NCBI GenBank assembly: GCA_023078555.1
Contig: CM041197.1
Coordinates: 9,022,842 to 9,086,841, forward strand
Reading direction: 5' to 3'
Length of the DNA: 64,000 bases
Source of the DNA: Ulva prolifera
Taxonomy: Eukaryota > Chlorophyta > Ulvophyceae > Ulvales > Ulvaceae
Shown here piece after piece: positions 35,444-44,931 of the stretch; position 1 is the stretch's first letter; each line of letters opens with the position of its first letter. The notes under the pieces are model-generated. The model made no database searches. It worked only from the letters and a program-made list of their open reading frames with translations, and was not told the DNA's origin. The translations under genes were made by a program, and so were the position numbers.

Positions 35444-35446
35444 TCA

Positions 35447-35476
35447 TGCATATATACATACATATGCATATTGATC
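35447..35476 (+). repeat. CATA/TACA microsatellite at the junction of two retroelements
   Basis: An interrupted TACATACATATGCATA-type stretch links the LINE 3' end to the truncated copy of the second element. It is the presumed target-site sequence of that element. Confidence 0.8.
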
Positions 35477-36500
35477 ATCTCGACCACGCGATGAATTGCA
35501 CGCACAATGCGGGGACCTGGACTTCGCGCCACAATATCGTTGAAAAACAATGGCGCGAGATCGGGTCCCACGCGTGTGTGGCATCCACCCGCATCCCGCG
35601 CACAGCGCCGTTCGTCCGCGCGCGGCTCGCGGCCGCATCGAGGCAGATCCATGCTAGCCCGTTGGGCTCGCCCCCCCCTGCTCCGCCCCAGCCCGCCACC
35701 CAGGTCGCGGGCCCTTCGCGTGGGGCAGCCTTGCCCGCGGCGCCGATGCCTGCAGCCCCGCCGCCGCCGCCAACCGCGCGCGCGGACGAGGCGCCGGCAC
35801 CTACGCCTGCTCCGGCCGCCGACGCCGATGCTGGACACAGCGCCCAGATGGGGCGCCACACGCCGAACGCAGCGCGGGCTGCGGCCCTGGCGGCGGCGGC
35901 GGCGGCGCCGGGTGGTCAGGATCCGGCGGGGCCTGGGGAGCAGGCCGCTGCCGCGCAGGCAACGGCGCTGGATCAGGTGTTCAGGGCAGTGGCCCACGAG
36001 AAACTGGGGGACATCATGTTTATGCCGCCGGGTGACCCTTTGTGCATAGGAGATGTGTCGGTTGTGAACCCCTGTGCAGGTTCCTATTGCGGCCGTGCGG
36101 CCCGCGAGGACGGGGGTGCTGCGGAGACGCGGGACGTGCAGAAACGCACTGCTTATCGTTTGTACGACCCTGATGCGTATAGTTTTGTGCCGTTGTCGCA
36201 TGAGACGCATGGTCGATTGGGACGGCCTGCCATGAATCACTTGAATCGGCTGGCGGAGGTTGCGTCTCGGTGTGGCAAGGTGAACCGTGCTTTGTTTGTG
36301 ACGAATGCTCTGCGCCGGTTGAGTGTGGCGTTGTGCAAGGGGAATGCTCTTGTGCTCCGTGCGGGGCTTCAATCTTTGGCTGGCATCACCGGCCGAGCTG
36401 TGGTACGTGCTCGTGCCCGGCCTAGTGCCATGACTGCGTGAGTGGATTTGCGTGTGTGTTCCTGGCAACGGCTCGCTTCCCGGCCTCTGTCCTTTGTAAC
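35477..36500 (+). mobile_element. R2-type endonuclease non-LTR element, copy A (5'-truncated)
   Basis: This copy matches the last quarter of the two full copies, starting at a point equivalent to 39844 in copy B and running through the same stop codon (36439-36441) and the same short 3' untranslated region ending CCTTTGTAAC. It retains the sequence after the CCHC finger, the Pro/Ala-rich linker and the restriction-like endonuclease block, but has lost the finger domain and the reverse transcriptase. 5' truncation with an exact 3' end is the normal outcome of incomplete target-primed reverse transcription. It is very close in sequence to copies B and C, so the insertion is recent. Confidence 0.88.
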
Positions 36501-36560
36501 TACATATGCATACATACATACATATGCATACATATGTATATGCATACATACATACATATA
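36501..36560 (+). repeat. (TACA)n/(CATA)n microsatellite after copy A
   Basis: About 60 bases of TACA/CATA repeats with TATG interruptions follow directly on the element's CCTTTGTAAC end. It is the longest of the microsatellites at the element junctions. Confidence 0.9.
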
Positions 36561-39500
36561 TCTGGAATAGGTGTGCTTCTGAGCGGACAGATTTGGCCAT
36601 TACAACAAATAAGGTGTTCGAAGTGGAAGCTATCCTTGATTATAGACGCACGCATACATCCACTACATCCACTAGACGCACGCATACATTCTTACATACA
36701 TTCTATGTCGTACGTCTGTCGTCTGTGCTGTGTCGTGGTCCCGATGTAGACGCATGCCAAAAGAACCCGGCTGCGGGAGGCAGCAAAAAGAAAACGAATA
36801 GGCCCTTAGTTGTGTTCTGTCGTCCGCTGTCGTGCAGCTGCAACGAATACGCGCGCCAGCTGCCAGTGTTCCGCCGTTCTGCAGCCCCACTAGAATGCCA
36901 GCGGACTAACCGCCAGTGGCCTGCAGCCTTGCCCATTTGGAACACCTAGATGTCTGTTCTATGTTTCGCCGGGCCTTCCTGGTGACCCGCTTGGCTGTGC
37001 AGCCGTCATGTCGGCGCGGGCCGCTGCCTGCCCGCGTGCCGATGTCCGGCAGTCCCACTGGCAATCCTGCGGACTAGCCGCGGGTGATCTGCAGATTTGA
37101 TTCGTAAAAAGTGTTGTGTGTTTGTTGTTTTAGTTTTGTGCCGTCTGGCCGGTTTAATGGCCCGTTAGACTGCACCGTTAGTGTGTCCGCTTCCAGCGGA
37201 ACGAGTCCCTGCGTATGAGCTTTCAGTGTCCATATGACGGATGCAGCGCTAGTCTCTCCTCCCATTCAAGCCTGTTCACCCACATTCGAGGAATCCATCG
37301 CGACGGGCCGAGGCTGCCTACTGCGAAGCTGCACGAACTCAATGCCGCTTACTGCTCTCACTGTGGCATATTCGGCTCCACCAAGACCCCTAAGGCGCAT
37401 AAATGTGTGGGAGGTCAGAACAGGAGCTTGAGGTCAGGTCACTGCGTGCTGCCCGCCACACATCCGGCCCGACAGCCCGCCCCAGCCCAACCCGCCCCAG
37501 CCCAGCCCATCCCTGCCCAGCCCGCCCCAGCCCAGCCCGCCCAGCCGCAGCCCACCCAGCCGCAGCCTGCCCAGCCTGCCCAGCCGCACCCCCATCAGCC
37601 ACCCCGTCACTTCACCGAAGCCCCCGCCGCCGCCCACTACACCGCCCAGCCCAGGCCCTCCCCGAAGGTCCCGGACACCGTCCATCCGGAGTTCGGCGAC
37701 GCAACGGCCGAGCTCCTCAGAGATTTCAACGATGCCAGCGACGCGTCAAACATCGACGGAGCACGACTGGCCCTGGGCCGCTTCCTCGACTTCCCTGGTA
37801 AGGTTCTGTCGCTGAAGGGCGGGGACGGCACGGCGCGCCGCGCTCGTACATGCATCACGCTGTTCATGGACGGCGAGGAGCCCAGGCTGGCGGAGCCCAC
37901 TCCGAGCCAGAAGCGCAGAATGAATCAGAACCAGGATCGCCGCCTGGCGGGCTCCGTCCACAGGTCACTGAGCGACGGTAATCTCCGCAAAGGCGCGGAG
38001 AAAGTGGAGGCGCCGCCCATCGCCAGGTACACCCCGGAAGTGCATGAGGAGCTGCGGCACCTGCATCCCGCAGAAGCGCTTCCCCCCGACACCCAGCCCG
38101 CCGAGCCCGCGCCCCCGCTGCAAATCGACGAGGTGACGCTCCTCGCCCTGCTCGACAAGCTGCCGAAGGGCAGCGGCCCAGGCCTGTCGGGGTGGACGTA
38201 TGAGCACATCCGGGCTGCCGGCACGGCCTCCACGGCCGCGCTCACGGAGATTCACCGCTTCGTGAATGCGGCCCTCGCCGGCCGGCTGCCACACCTCCCG
38301 CGCTTGCTGGACTGCCGCCTCCTCCCGCAGGAGAAGCCACAGGGAGGCGTCCGCCCTATCGCCATTGCAGAGACGTGGCAGCGCCTGGTAAGCCTGTGCG
38401 CCATGACCCTGTGCAGTGGCCTAGGTGCCTCCCTCGCGCCGCTGCAGGTGGGGGTCGGGGTGCCAGGGGGCGCGCAGAACCTGGGCCATGCTGCGCGCGC
38501 CGTGCTGCAAGCGTGGGACGATGTCGTGCTTGTGCAGCTGGACTGGAAGAATGCATTCAACATGATGTCCCGTGCAGCCATCTTGGAGGCCGTTGCGTCT
38601 CACAAGCCTGCGCTGCTGCCCTTCGCCACCATGCTTTACAGGTTCCCCGCAAATCTCTACATCGAAGGCGCACCGCCCGGCACCGCTGCAATCACGTCGC
38701 AGCGCGGCGTGCGTCAAGGCGACCCCATCAGCCCGCTGCTTTTCGCCCTGGCCCTCCAGGGCCCCCTCCAGGCAGTGCAGGCCCAGCACCAGCCACCCGG
38801 GAGGGAGGTCACGGCCGCCCTCATGGCGTATCATGACGACTGCACCATCGCCGGGCAGCGCGTGGACGCCGCCGCCGCATTCCGTGCGCTGGTCTCGGCA
38901 GCAGAGCCCCTCGGGCTGGAGCCCCAGCTGCACAAGTGCACGGCCTACTCGCGCGACCCCCAGCATGCGGGATCCGTTGCGGCCGCGCTCGGCATAACGC
39001 ATGCCACGGAGGGCACCGTCATCACCGGCACGCCCATCGGCACCCCGGCGTTCGAGTCGGCGCACGCGGAAGCGACGGCCGACAAGGTGTGCGCCACCAT
39101 CGAGAAGATGATGAGCCTGCCCCTGAAAGCGCAAGACCAGTTCTTGCTGCTCACGATGTCCTGCCAACGCCGCATGCTGCACTACGCCAGGGCGGTGCCG
39201 TGGGCGCACATTTCCGATCACATGCGCCGGACGGAGGCGTCTGTCCTGGCTGCGGTGAATGAAATCATGCGCGTCCCGCGGGACGACCTGCGTGCGGCCG
39301 CACAAGCCGTCCTTCCAGCGCGCCTCGGAGGTCTGGGCATCATGTCCACGCCGCAGGAGGTCGCGGACGGAGCGTACCTCGCTGCAGCTGCGGTGAGCCA
39401 AAAGGCATTCGCAGGAGGCCCCGAGTGCATGCAGCCGTTCCGGGGGCCGCACGGGCAACACTTGCAGGAAACCTGGCAGGCCCTCAACGTCGCTCAGCAG

Positions 39501-40867
39501 CTCCATCCGGAGCTGCCCGGGCCGGCGAGCGGCGACACCATCGCCAAGGTGCTACCTGGTATGCAGCAGCGTATCACAAAGTTGGTTGCCCTGCACCTCC
39601 GGGCAGCTCTGCTTGCCAGCCATGACGTCGCCACGCTCGAGGGTGCATGCAGCTTGGCACGGCTTCGCAGCTGTGCTTGCCGTGCAGCCACCCTTTGGTT
39701 GAGCACCCTGCCGCTCTCCCAGGCGCTGCGCATGACTGACATTGAGTTCATGCTGTGCATCAGGTATCTCCTGGGCATGTCCCCAGCCCCTCCCAATGCG
39801 GTCGGCTCGCGCTGCGAATGTGGCACTCTCATACAGCCGCATGATCTCGACCACGCGATGAATTGCACGCACAATGCGGGGACCTGGACTTCGCGCCACA
39901 ATATCGTTGAAAAACAATGGCGCGAGATCGGGTCCCACGCGTGTGTGGCATCCACCCGCATCCCGCGCACAGCGCCGTTCGTCCGCGCGCGGCTCGCGGC
40001 CGCATCGAGGCAGATCCATGCTAGCCCGTTGGGCTCGCCCCCCCCTGCTCCGCCCCAGCCCGCCACCCAGGTCGCGGGCCCTTCGCGTGGGGCAGCCTTG
40101 CCCGCGGCGCCGATGCCTGCAGCCCCGCCGCCGCCGCCAACCGCGCGCGCGGACGAGGCGCCGGCACCTACGCCTGCTCCGGCCGCCGACGCCGATGCTG
40201 GACACAGCGCCCAGATGGGGCGCCACACGCCGAACGCAGCGCGGGCTGCGGCCCTGGCGGCGGCGGCGGCGGCGCCGGGTGGTCAGGATCCGGCGGGGCC
40301 TGGGGAGCAGGCCGCTGCCGCGCAGGCAACGGCGCTGGATCAGGTGTTCAGGGCAGTGGCCCACGAGAAACTGGGGGACATCATGTTTATGCCGCCGGGT
40401 GACCCTTTGTGCATAGGAGATGTGTCGGTTGTGAACCCCTGTGCAGGTTCCTATTGCGGCCGTGCGGCCCGCGAGGACGGGGGTGCTGCGGAGACGCGGG
40501 ACGTGCAGAAACGCACTGCTTATCGTTTGTACGACCCTGATGCGTATAGTTTTGTGCCGTTGTCGCATGAGACGCATGGTCGATTGGGACGGCCTGCCAT
40601 GAATCACTTGAATCGGCTGGCGGAGGTTGCGTCTCGGTGTGGCAAGGGGAACCGTGCTTTGTTTGTGACGAATGCTCTGCGCCGGTTGAGTGTGGCGTTG
40701 TGCAAGGGGAATGCTCTTGTGCTCCGTGCGGGGCTTCAATCTTTGGCTGGCATCACCGGCCGAGCTGTGGTACGTGCTCGTGCCCGGCCTAGTGCCATGA
40801 CTGCGTGAGTGGATTTGCGTGTGTGTTCCTGGCAACGGCTCGCTTCCCGGCCTCTGTCCTTTGTAAC
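36561..40867 (+). mobile_element. R2-type endonuclease non-LTR element, copy B (apparently full length)
   Basis: The copy begins somewhere between the end of the microsatellite at 36560 and 36819, where homology with copy C starts. It ends at CCTTTGTAAC (40867), followed by TACATACATACAT. It contains a leader of at least 400 bases, one complete ORF and about 60 bases of 3' untranslated sequence. The repeat distance to copy C is exactly 4064 bases. The region 36561-36818 is absent from copy C and may be the true 5' end of the element or unrelated spacer. Confidence 0.85.
37215..40808 (+). CDS. R2-type non-LTR polyprotein, copy B (1197 aa)
   Basis: The ORF starts at ATG 37215. A C2H2 finger lies at residues 5-28 (CPYDGC, then HIRGIH), followed by a second Cys/His cluster (YCSHCG, HKC). 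A Pro-Ala-Gln repeat tract follows at about residues 88-130. The reverse transcriptase lies at about 310-620: KGSGPGLSGWTYEHI, QLDWKNAFN, GVRQGDPISPLL, and the active site YHDD where most elements have F/YADD. A CCHC-like finger begins near 866 (CECGTLIQPH, HAMNC). A long Ala/Pro-rich linker separates it from the restriction-like endonuclease at about 1050-1130 (GDIMFMPP, CIGDVSVVNP, KRTAYRLY, FVPLSHETHGRLG). There is no APE domain. This order is that of the R2/NeSL/Dong-like group, whose members are usually site-specific. Confidence 0.9.
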   Translation: MSFQCPYDGCSASLSSHSSLFTHIRGIHRDGPRLPTAKLHELNAAYCSHCGIFGSTKTPKAHKCVGGQNRSLRSGHCVLPATHPARQPAPAQPAPAQPIPAQPAPAQPAQPQPTQPQPAQPAQPHPHQPPRHFTEAPAAAHYTAQPRPSPKVPDTVHPEFGDATAELLRDFNDASDASNIDGARLALGRFLDFPGKVLSLKGGDGTARRARTCITLFMDGEEPRLAEPTPSQKRRMNQNQDRRLAGSVHRSLSDGNLRKGAEKVEAPPIARYTPEVHEELRHLHPAEALPPDTQPAEPAPPLQIDEVTLLALLDKLPKGSGPGLSGWTYEHIRAAGTASTAALTEIHRFVNAALAGRLPHLPRLLDCRLLPQEKPQGGVRPIAIAETWQRLVSLCAMTLCSGLGASLAPLQVGVGVPGGAQNLGHAARAVLQAWDDVVLVQLDWKNAFNMMSRAAILEAVASHKPALLPFATMLYRFPANLYIEGAPPGTAAITSQRGVRQGDPISPLLFALALQGPLQAVQAQHQPPGREVTAALMAYHDDCTIAGQRVDAAAAFRALVSAAEPLGLEPQLHKCTAYSRDPQHAGSVAAALGITHATEGTVITGTPIGTPAFESAHAEATADKVCATIEKMMSLPLKAQDQFLLLTMSCQRRMLHYARAVPWAHISDHMRRTEASVLAAVNEIMRVPRDDLRAAAQAVLPARLGGLGIMSTPQEVADGAYLAAAAVSQKAFAGGPECMQPFRGPHGQHLQETWQALNVAQQLHPELPGPASGDTIAKVLPGMQQRITKLVALHLRAALLASHDVATLEGACSLARLRSCACRAATLWLSTLPLSQALRMTDIEFMLCIRYLLGMSPAPPNAVGSRCECGTLIQPHDLDHAMNCTHNAGTWTSRHNIVEKQWREIGSHACVASTRIPRTAPFVRARLAAASRQIHASPLGSPPPAPPQPATQVAGPSRGAALPAAPMPAAPPPPPTARADEAPAPTPAPAADADAGHSAQMGRHTPNAARAAALAAAAAAPGGQDPAGPGEQAAAAQATALDQVFRAVAHEKLGDIMFMPPGDPLCIGDVSVVNPCAGSYCGRAAREDGGAAETRDVQKRTAYRLYDPDAYSFVPLSHETHGRLGRPAMNHLNRLAEVASRCGKGNRALFVTNALRRLSVALCKGNALVLRAGLQSLAGITGRAVVRARARPSAMTA

Positions 40868-40880
40868 TACATACATACAT
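40868..40880 (+). repeat. (TACA)3 tract between copies B and C
   Basis: TACATACATACAT separates the 3' end of copy B from the 5' end of copy C with no other sequence between. Confidence 0.95.
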
Positions 40881-40882
40881 CG

Positions 40883-43800
40883 GTCGTCCGCTGTCGTGCA
40901 GCTGCAACGAATACGCGCGCCAGCTGCCAGTGTTCCGCCGTTCTGCAGCCCCACTAGAATGCCAGCGGACTAACCGCCAGTGGCCTGCAGCCTTGCCCAT
41001 TTGGAACACCTAGATGTCTGTTCTATGTTTCGCCGGGCCTTCCTGGTGACCCGCTTGGCTGTGCAGCCGTCATGTCGGCGCGGGCCGCTGCCTGCCCGCG
41101 TGCCGTTGTCCGGCAGTCCCACTGGCAATCCTGCGGACTAGCCGCGGGTGATCTGCAGATTTGATTCGTAAAAAGTGTTGTGTGTTTGTTGTTTTAGTTT
41201 TGTGCCGTCTGGCCGGTTTAATGGCCCGTTAGACTGCACCGTTAGTGTGTCCGCTTCCAGCGGAACGAGTCCCTGCGTATGAGCTTTCAGTGTCCATATG
41301 ACGGATGCAGCGCTAGTCTCTCCTCCCATTCAAGCCTGTTCACCCACATTCGAGGAATCCATCGCGACGGGCCGAGGCTGCCTACTGCGAAGCTGCACGA
41401 ACTCAATGCCGCTTACTGCTCTCACTGTGGCATATTCGGCTCCACCAAGACCCCTAAGGCGCATAAATGTGTGGGAGGTCAGAACAGGAGCTTGAGGTCA
41501 GGTCACTGCGTGCTGCCCGCCACACATCCGGCCCGACAGCCCGCCCCAGCCCAACCCGCCCCAGCCCAGCCCATCCCTGCCCAGCCCGCCCCAGCCCAGC
41601 CCGCCCAGCCGCAGCCCGCCCAGCCGCAGCCTGCCCAGCCTGCCCAGCCGCACCCCCATCAGCCACCCCGTCACTTCACCGAAGCCCCCGCCGCCGCCCA
41701 CTACACCGCCCAGCCCAGGCCCTCCCCGAAGGTCCCGGACACCGTCCATCCGGAGTTCGGCGACGCAACGGCCGAGCTCCTCAGAGATTTCAACGATGCC
41801 AGCGACGCGTCAAACATCGACGGAGCACGACTGGCCCTGGGCCGCTTCCTCGACTTCCCTGGTAAGGTTCTGTCGCTGAAGGGAGGGGACGGCACGGCGC
41901 GCCGCGCTCGTACATGCATCACGCTGTTCATGGACGGCGAGGAGCCCAGGCTGGCGGAGCCCACTCCGAGCCAGAAGCGCAGAATGAATCAGAACCAGGA
42001 TCGCCGCCTGGCGGGCTCCGTCCACAGGTCACTGAGCGACGGTAATCTCCGCAAAGGCGCGGAGAAAGTGGAGGCGCCGCCCATCGCCAGGTACACCCCG
42101 GAAGTGCATGAGGAGCTGCGGCACCTGCATCCCGCAGAAGCGCTTCCCCCCGACACCCAGCCCGCCGAGCCCGCGCCCCCGCTGCAAATCGACGAGGTGA
42201 CGCTCCTCGCCCTGCTCGACAAGCTGCCGAAGGGCAGCGGCCCAGGCCTGTCGGGGTGGACGTATGAGCACATCCGGGCTGCCGGCACGGCCTCCACGGC
42301 CGCGCTCACGGAGATTCACCGCTTCGTGAATGCGGCCCTCGCCGGCCGGCTGCCACACCTCCCGCGCTTGCTGGACTGCCGCCTCCTCCCGCAGGAGAAG
42401 CCACAGGGAGGCGTCCGCCCTATCGCCATTGCAGAGACGTGGCAGCGCCTGGTAAGCCTGTGCGCCATGACCCTGTGCAGTGGCCTAGGTGCCTCCCTCG
42501 CGCCGCTGCAGGTGGGGGTCGGGGTGCCAGGGGGCGCGCAGAACCTGGGCCATGCTGCGCGCGCCGTGCTGCAAGCGTGGGACGATGTCGTGCTTGTGCA
42601 GCTGGACTGGAAGAATGCATTCAACATGATGTCCCGTGCAGCCATCTTGGAGGCCGTTGCGTCTCACAAGCCTGCGCTGCTGCCCTTCGCCACCATGCTT
42701 TACAGGTTCCCCGCAAATCTCTACGTCGAAGGCGCACCGCCCGGCACCGCTGCAATCACGTCGCAGCGCGGCGTGCGTCAAGGCGACCCCATCAGCCCGC
42801 TGCTTTTCGCCCTGGCCCTCCAGGGCCCCCTCCAGGCAGTGCAGGCCCAGCACCAGCCACCCGGGAGGGAGGTCACGGCCGCCCTCATGGCGTATCATGA
42901 CGACTGCACCATCGCCGGGCAGCGCGTGGACGCCGCCGCCGCATTCCGTGCGCTGGTCTCGGCAGCAGAGCCCCTCGGGCTGGAGCCCCAGCTGCACAAG
43001 TGCACGGCCTACTCGCGCGACCCCCAGCATGCGGGATCCGTTGCGGCCGCGCTCGGCATAACGCATGCCACGGAGGGCACCGTCATCACCGGCACGCCCA
43101 TCGGCACCCCGGCGTTCGAGTCGGCGCACGCGGAAGCGACGGCCGACAAGGTGTGCGCCACCATCGAGAAGATGATGAGCCTGCCCCTGAAAGCGCAAGA
43201 CCAGTTCTTGCTGCTCACGATGTCCTGCCAACGCCGCATGCTGCACTACGCCAGGGCGGTGCCGTGGGCGCACACTTCCGATCACATGCGCCGGACGGAG
43301 GCGTCTGTCCTGGCTGCGGTGAATGAAATCATGCGCGTCCCGCGGGACGACCTGCGTGCGGCCGCACAAGCCGTCCTTCCAGCGCGCCTCGGAGGCCTGG
43401 GCATCATGTCCACGCCGCAGGAGGTCGCGGACGGAGCGTACCTCGCTGCAGCTGCGGTGAGCCAAAAGGCATTCGCAGGAGGCCCCGAGTGCATGCAGCC
43501 GTTCCGGGGGCCGCACGGGCAACACTTGCAGGAAACCTGGCAGGCCCTCAACGTCGCTCAGCAGCTCCATCCGGAGCTGCCCGGGCCGGCGAGCGGCGAC
43601 ACCATCGCCAAGGTGTTACCTGGTATGCAGCAGCGTATCACGAAGTTGGTTGCCCTGCGCCGCCGGGCAGCTCTGCTTGCCAGCCATGACGTCACCACGC
43701 TCGAGGGTGCATGCAGCTTGGCACGGCTTCGCAGCTGTGCTTGCCGTGCAGCCACCCTTTGGTTGAGCACCCTGCCGCTCTCCCAGGCGCTGCGCATGAC

Positions 43801-44931
43801 TGACATTGAGTTCATGCTGTGCATCAGATATCTCCTGGGCATGTCCCCAGCCCCTCCCAATGCGGTCGGCTCGCGCTGCGAATGTGGCACTCTCATACAG
43901 CCGCATGATCTCGACCACGCGATGAATTGCACGCACAATGCGGGGACCTGGACTTCGCGCCACAATATCGTTGAAAAACAATGGCGCGAGATCGGGTCCC
44001 ACGCGTGTGTGGCATCCACCCGCATCCCGCGCACAGCGCCGTTCGTCCGCGCGCGGCTCGCGGCCGCATCGAGGCAGATCCATGCTAGCCCGTTGGGCTC
44101 GCCCCCCCCTGCTCCGCCCCAGCCCGCCACCCAGGTCGCGGGCCCTTCGCGTGGGGCAGCCTTGCCCGCGGCGCCGATGCCTGCAGCCCCGCCGCCGCCG
44201 CCAACCGCGCGCGCGGACGAGGCGCCGGCACCTACGCCTGCTCCGGCCGCCGACGCCAATGCTGGACACAGCGCCCAGATGGGGTGCCACACGCCGAACG
44301 CAGCGCGGGCTGCGGCCCTGGCGGCGGCGGCGGCGGCGCCGGGTGGTCAGGATCCGGCGGGGCCTGGGGAGCAGGCCGCTGCCGCGCAGGCAACGGCGCT
44401 GGATCAGGTGTTCAGGGCAGTGGCCCACGAGAAACTGGGGGACATCATGTTTATGCCGCCGGGTGACCCTTTGTGCATAGGAGATGTGTCGGTTGTGAAC
44501 CCCTGTGCCGGTTCCTATTGCGGCCGTGCGGCCCGCGAGGACGGGGGTGCTGCGGAGACGCGGGACGTGCAGAAACGCACTGCTTATCGTTTGTACGACC
44601 CTGATGCGTATAGTTTTGTGCCGTTGTCGCATGAGACGCATGGTCGATTGGGACGGCCTGCCATGAATCACTTGAATCGGCTGGCGGAGGTTGCGTCTCG
44701 GTGTGGCAAGGTGAACCGTGCTTTGTTTGTGACGAATGCTCTGCGCCGGTTGAGTGTGGCGTTGTGCAAGGGGAATGCTCTTGTGCTCCGTGCGGGGCTT
44801 CGATCTTTGGCTGGCATCACCGGCCGAGCTGTGGTACGTGCTCGTGCCCGGCCTAGTGCCATGACTGCGTGAGTGGATTTGCGTGTGTATTCCTGGCAAC
44901 GGCTCGCTTCCCGGCCTCTGTCCTTTGTAAC
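40883..44931 (+). mobile_element. R2-type endonuclease non-LTR element, copy C (nearly full length)
   Basis: The copy starts at GTCGTCCGCTGTCGTG, directly after the TACA tail of copy B, and ends at the same CCTTTGTAAC followed by TACATACATACATACA. It matches copy B across about 4 kb with only scattered single-base differences, a handful of which change amino acids. Its 5' end lacks the first stretch present upstream of copy B, so it is either slightly 5'-truncated or the true start is here. It is head-to-tail with copy B. Confidence 0.88.
41279..44872 (+). CDS. R2-type non-LTR polyprotein, copy C (1197 aa)
   Basis: The length and domain plan are those of copy B: C2H2 finger, Pro/Ala/Gln tract, reverse transcriptase with QGDPISPLL and YHDD, CCHC-like finger, and C-terminal restriction-like endonuclease with GDVSVV. 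Substitutions relative to copy B include Ile to Val before EGAPPG, Ile to Thr in WAH[I/T]SDH, LHLR to LRRR, Asp to Asn near AGHSAQ, and Gln to Arg near the C-terminus. None touches a recognised catalytic motif, so both copies appear able to encode protein. Confidence 0.9.
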   Translation: MSFQCPYDGCSASLSSHSSLFTHIRGIHRDGPRLPTAKLHELNAAYCSHCGIFGSTKTPKAHKCVGGQNRSLRSGHCVLPATHPARQPAPAQPAPAQPIPAQPAPAQPAQPQPAQPQPAQPAQPHPHQPPRHFTEAPAAAHYTAQPRPSPKVPDTVHPEFGDATAELLRDFNDASDASNIDGARLALGRFLDFPGKVLSLKGGDGTARRARTCITLFMDGEEPRLAEPTPSQKRRMNQNQDRRLAGSVHRSLSDGNLRKGAEKVEAPPIARYTPEVHEELRHLHPAEALPPDTQPAEPAPPLQIDEVTLLALLDKLPKGSGPGLSGWTYEHIRAAGTASTAALTEIHRFVNAALAGRLPHLPRLLDCRLLPQEKPQGGVRPIAIAETWQRLVSLCAMTLCSGLGASLAPLQVGVGVPGGAQNLGHAARAVLQAWDDVVLVQLDWKNAFNMMSRAAILEAVASHKPALLPFATMLYRFPANLYVEGAPPGTAAITSQRGVRQGDPISPLLFALALQGPLQAVQAQHQPPGREVTAALMAYHDDCTIAGQRVDAAAAFRALVSAAEPLGLEPQLHKCTAYSRDPQHAGSVAAALGITHATEGTVITGTPIGTPAFESAHAEATADKVCATIEKMMSLPLKAQDQFLLLTMSCQRRMLHYARAVPWAHTSDHMRRTEASVLAAVNEIMRVPRDDLRAAAQAVLPARLGGLGIMSTPQEVADGAYLAAAAVSQKAFAGGPECMQPFRGPHGQHLQETWQALNVAQQLHPELPGPASGDTIAKVLPGMQQRITKLVALRRRAALLASHDVTTLEGACSLARLRSCACRAATLWLSTLPLSQALRMTDIEFMLCIRYLLGMSPAPPNAVGSRCECGTLIQPHDLDHAMNCTHNAGTWTSRHNIVEKQWREIGSHACVASTRIPRTAPFVRARLAAASRQIHASPLGSPPPAPPQPATQVAGPSRGAALPAAPMPAAPPPPPTARADEAPAPTPAPAADANAGHSAQMGCHTPNAARAAALAAAAAAPGGQDPAGPGEQAAAAQATALDQVFRAVAHEKLGDIMFMPPGDPLCIGDVSVVNPCAGSYCGRAAREDGGAAETRDVQKRTAYRLYDPDAYSFVPLSHETHGRLGRPAMNHLNRLAEVASRCGKVNRALFVTNALRRLSVALCKGNALVLRAGLRSLAGITGRAVVRARARPSAMTA

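Larger units (their letters stand above)
30270..35446 (+). mobile_element. APE-type non-LTR retrotransposon (LINE), apparently full coding capacity
   Basis: The element carries one long ORF with an apurinic-like endonuclease followed by a reverse transcriptase, and ends close after the stop codon in a short CATA/TACA-rich stretch. The 3' end is fixed to within a few bases by comparison with two short related tails at 4648 and 61641. The 5' end is a guess. GC-rich leader sequence with two pairs of imperfect direct repeats (around 30288/30349 and 30775/30827) resembles LINE 5' untranslated repeats and suggests a start near 30.2-30.3 kb. No poly-A tail and no clear target-site duplication are visible. 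The family is L1/Jockey-like in domain order, without a recognisable RNase H domain. Confidence 0.75.
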
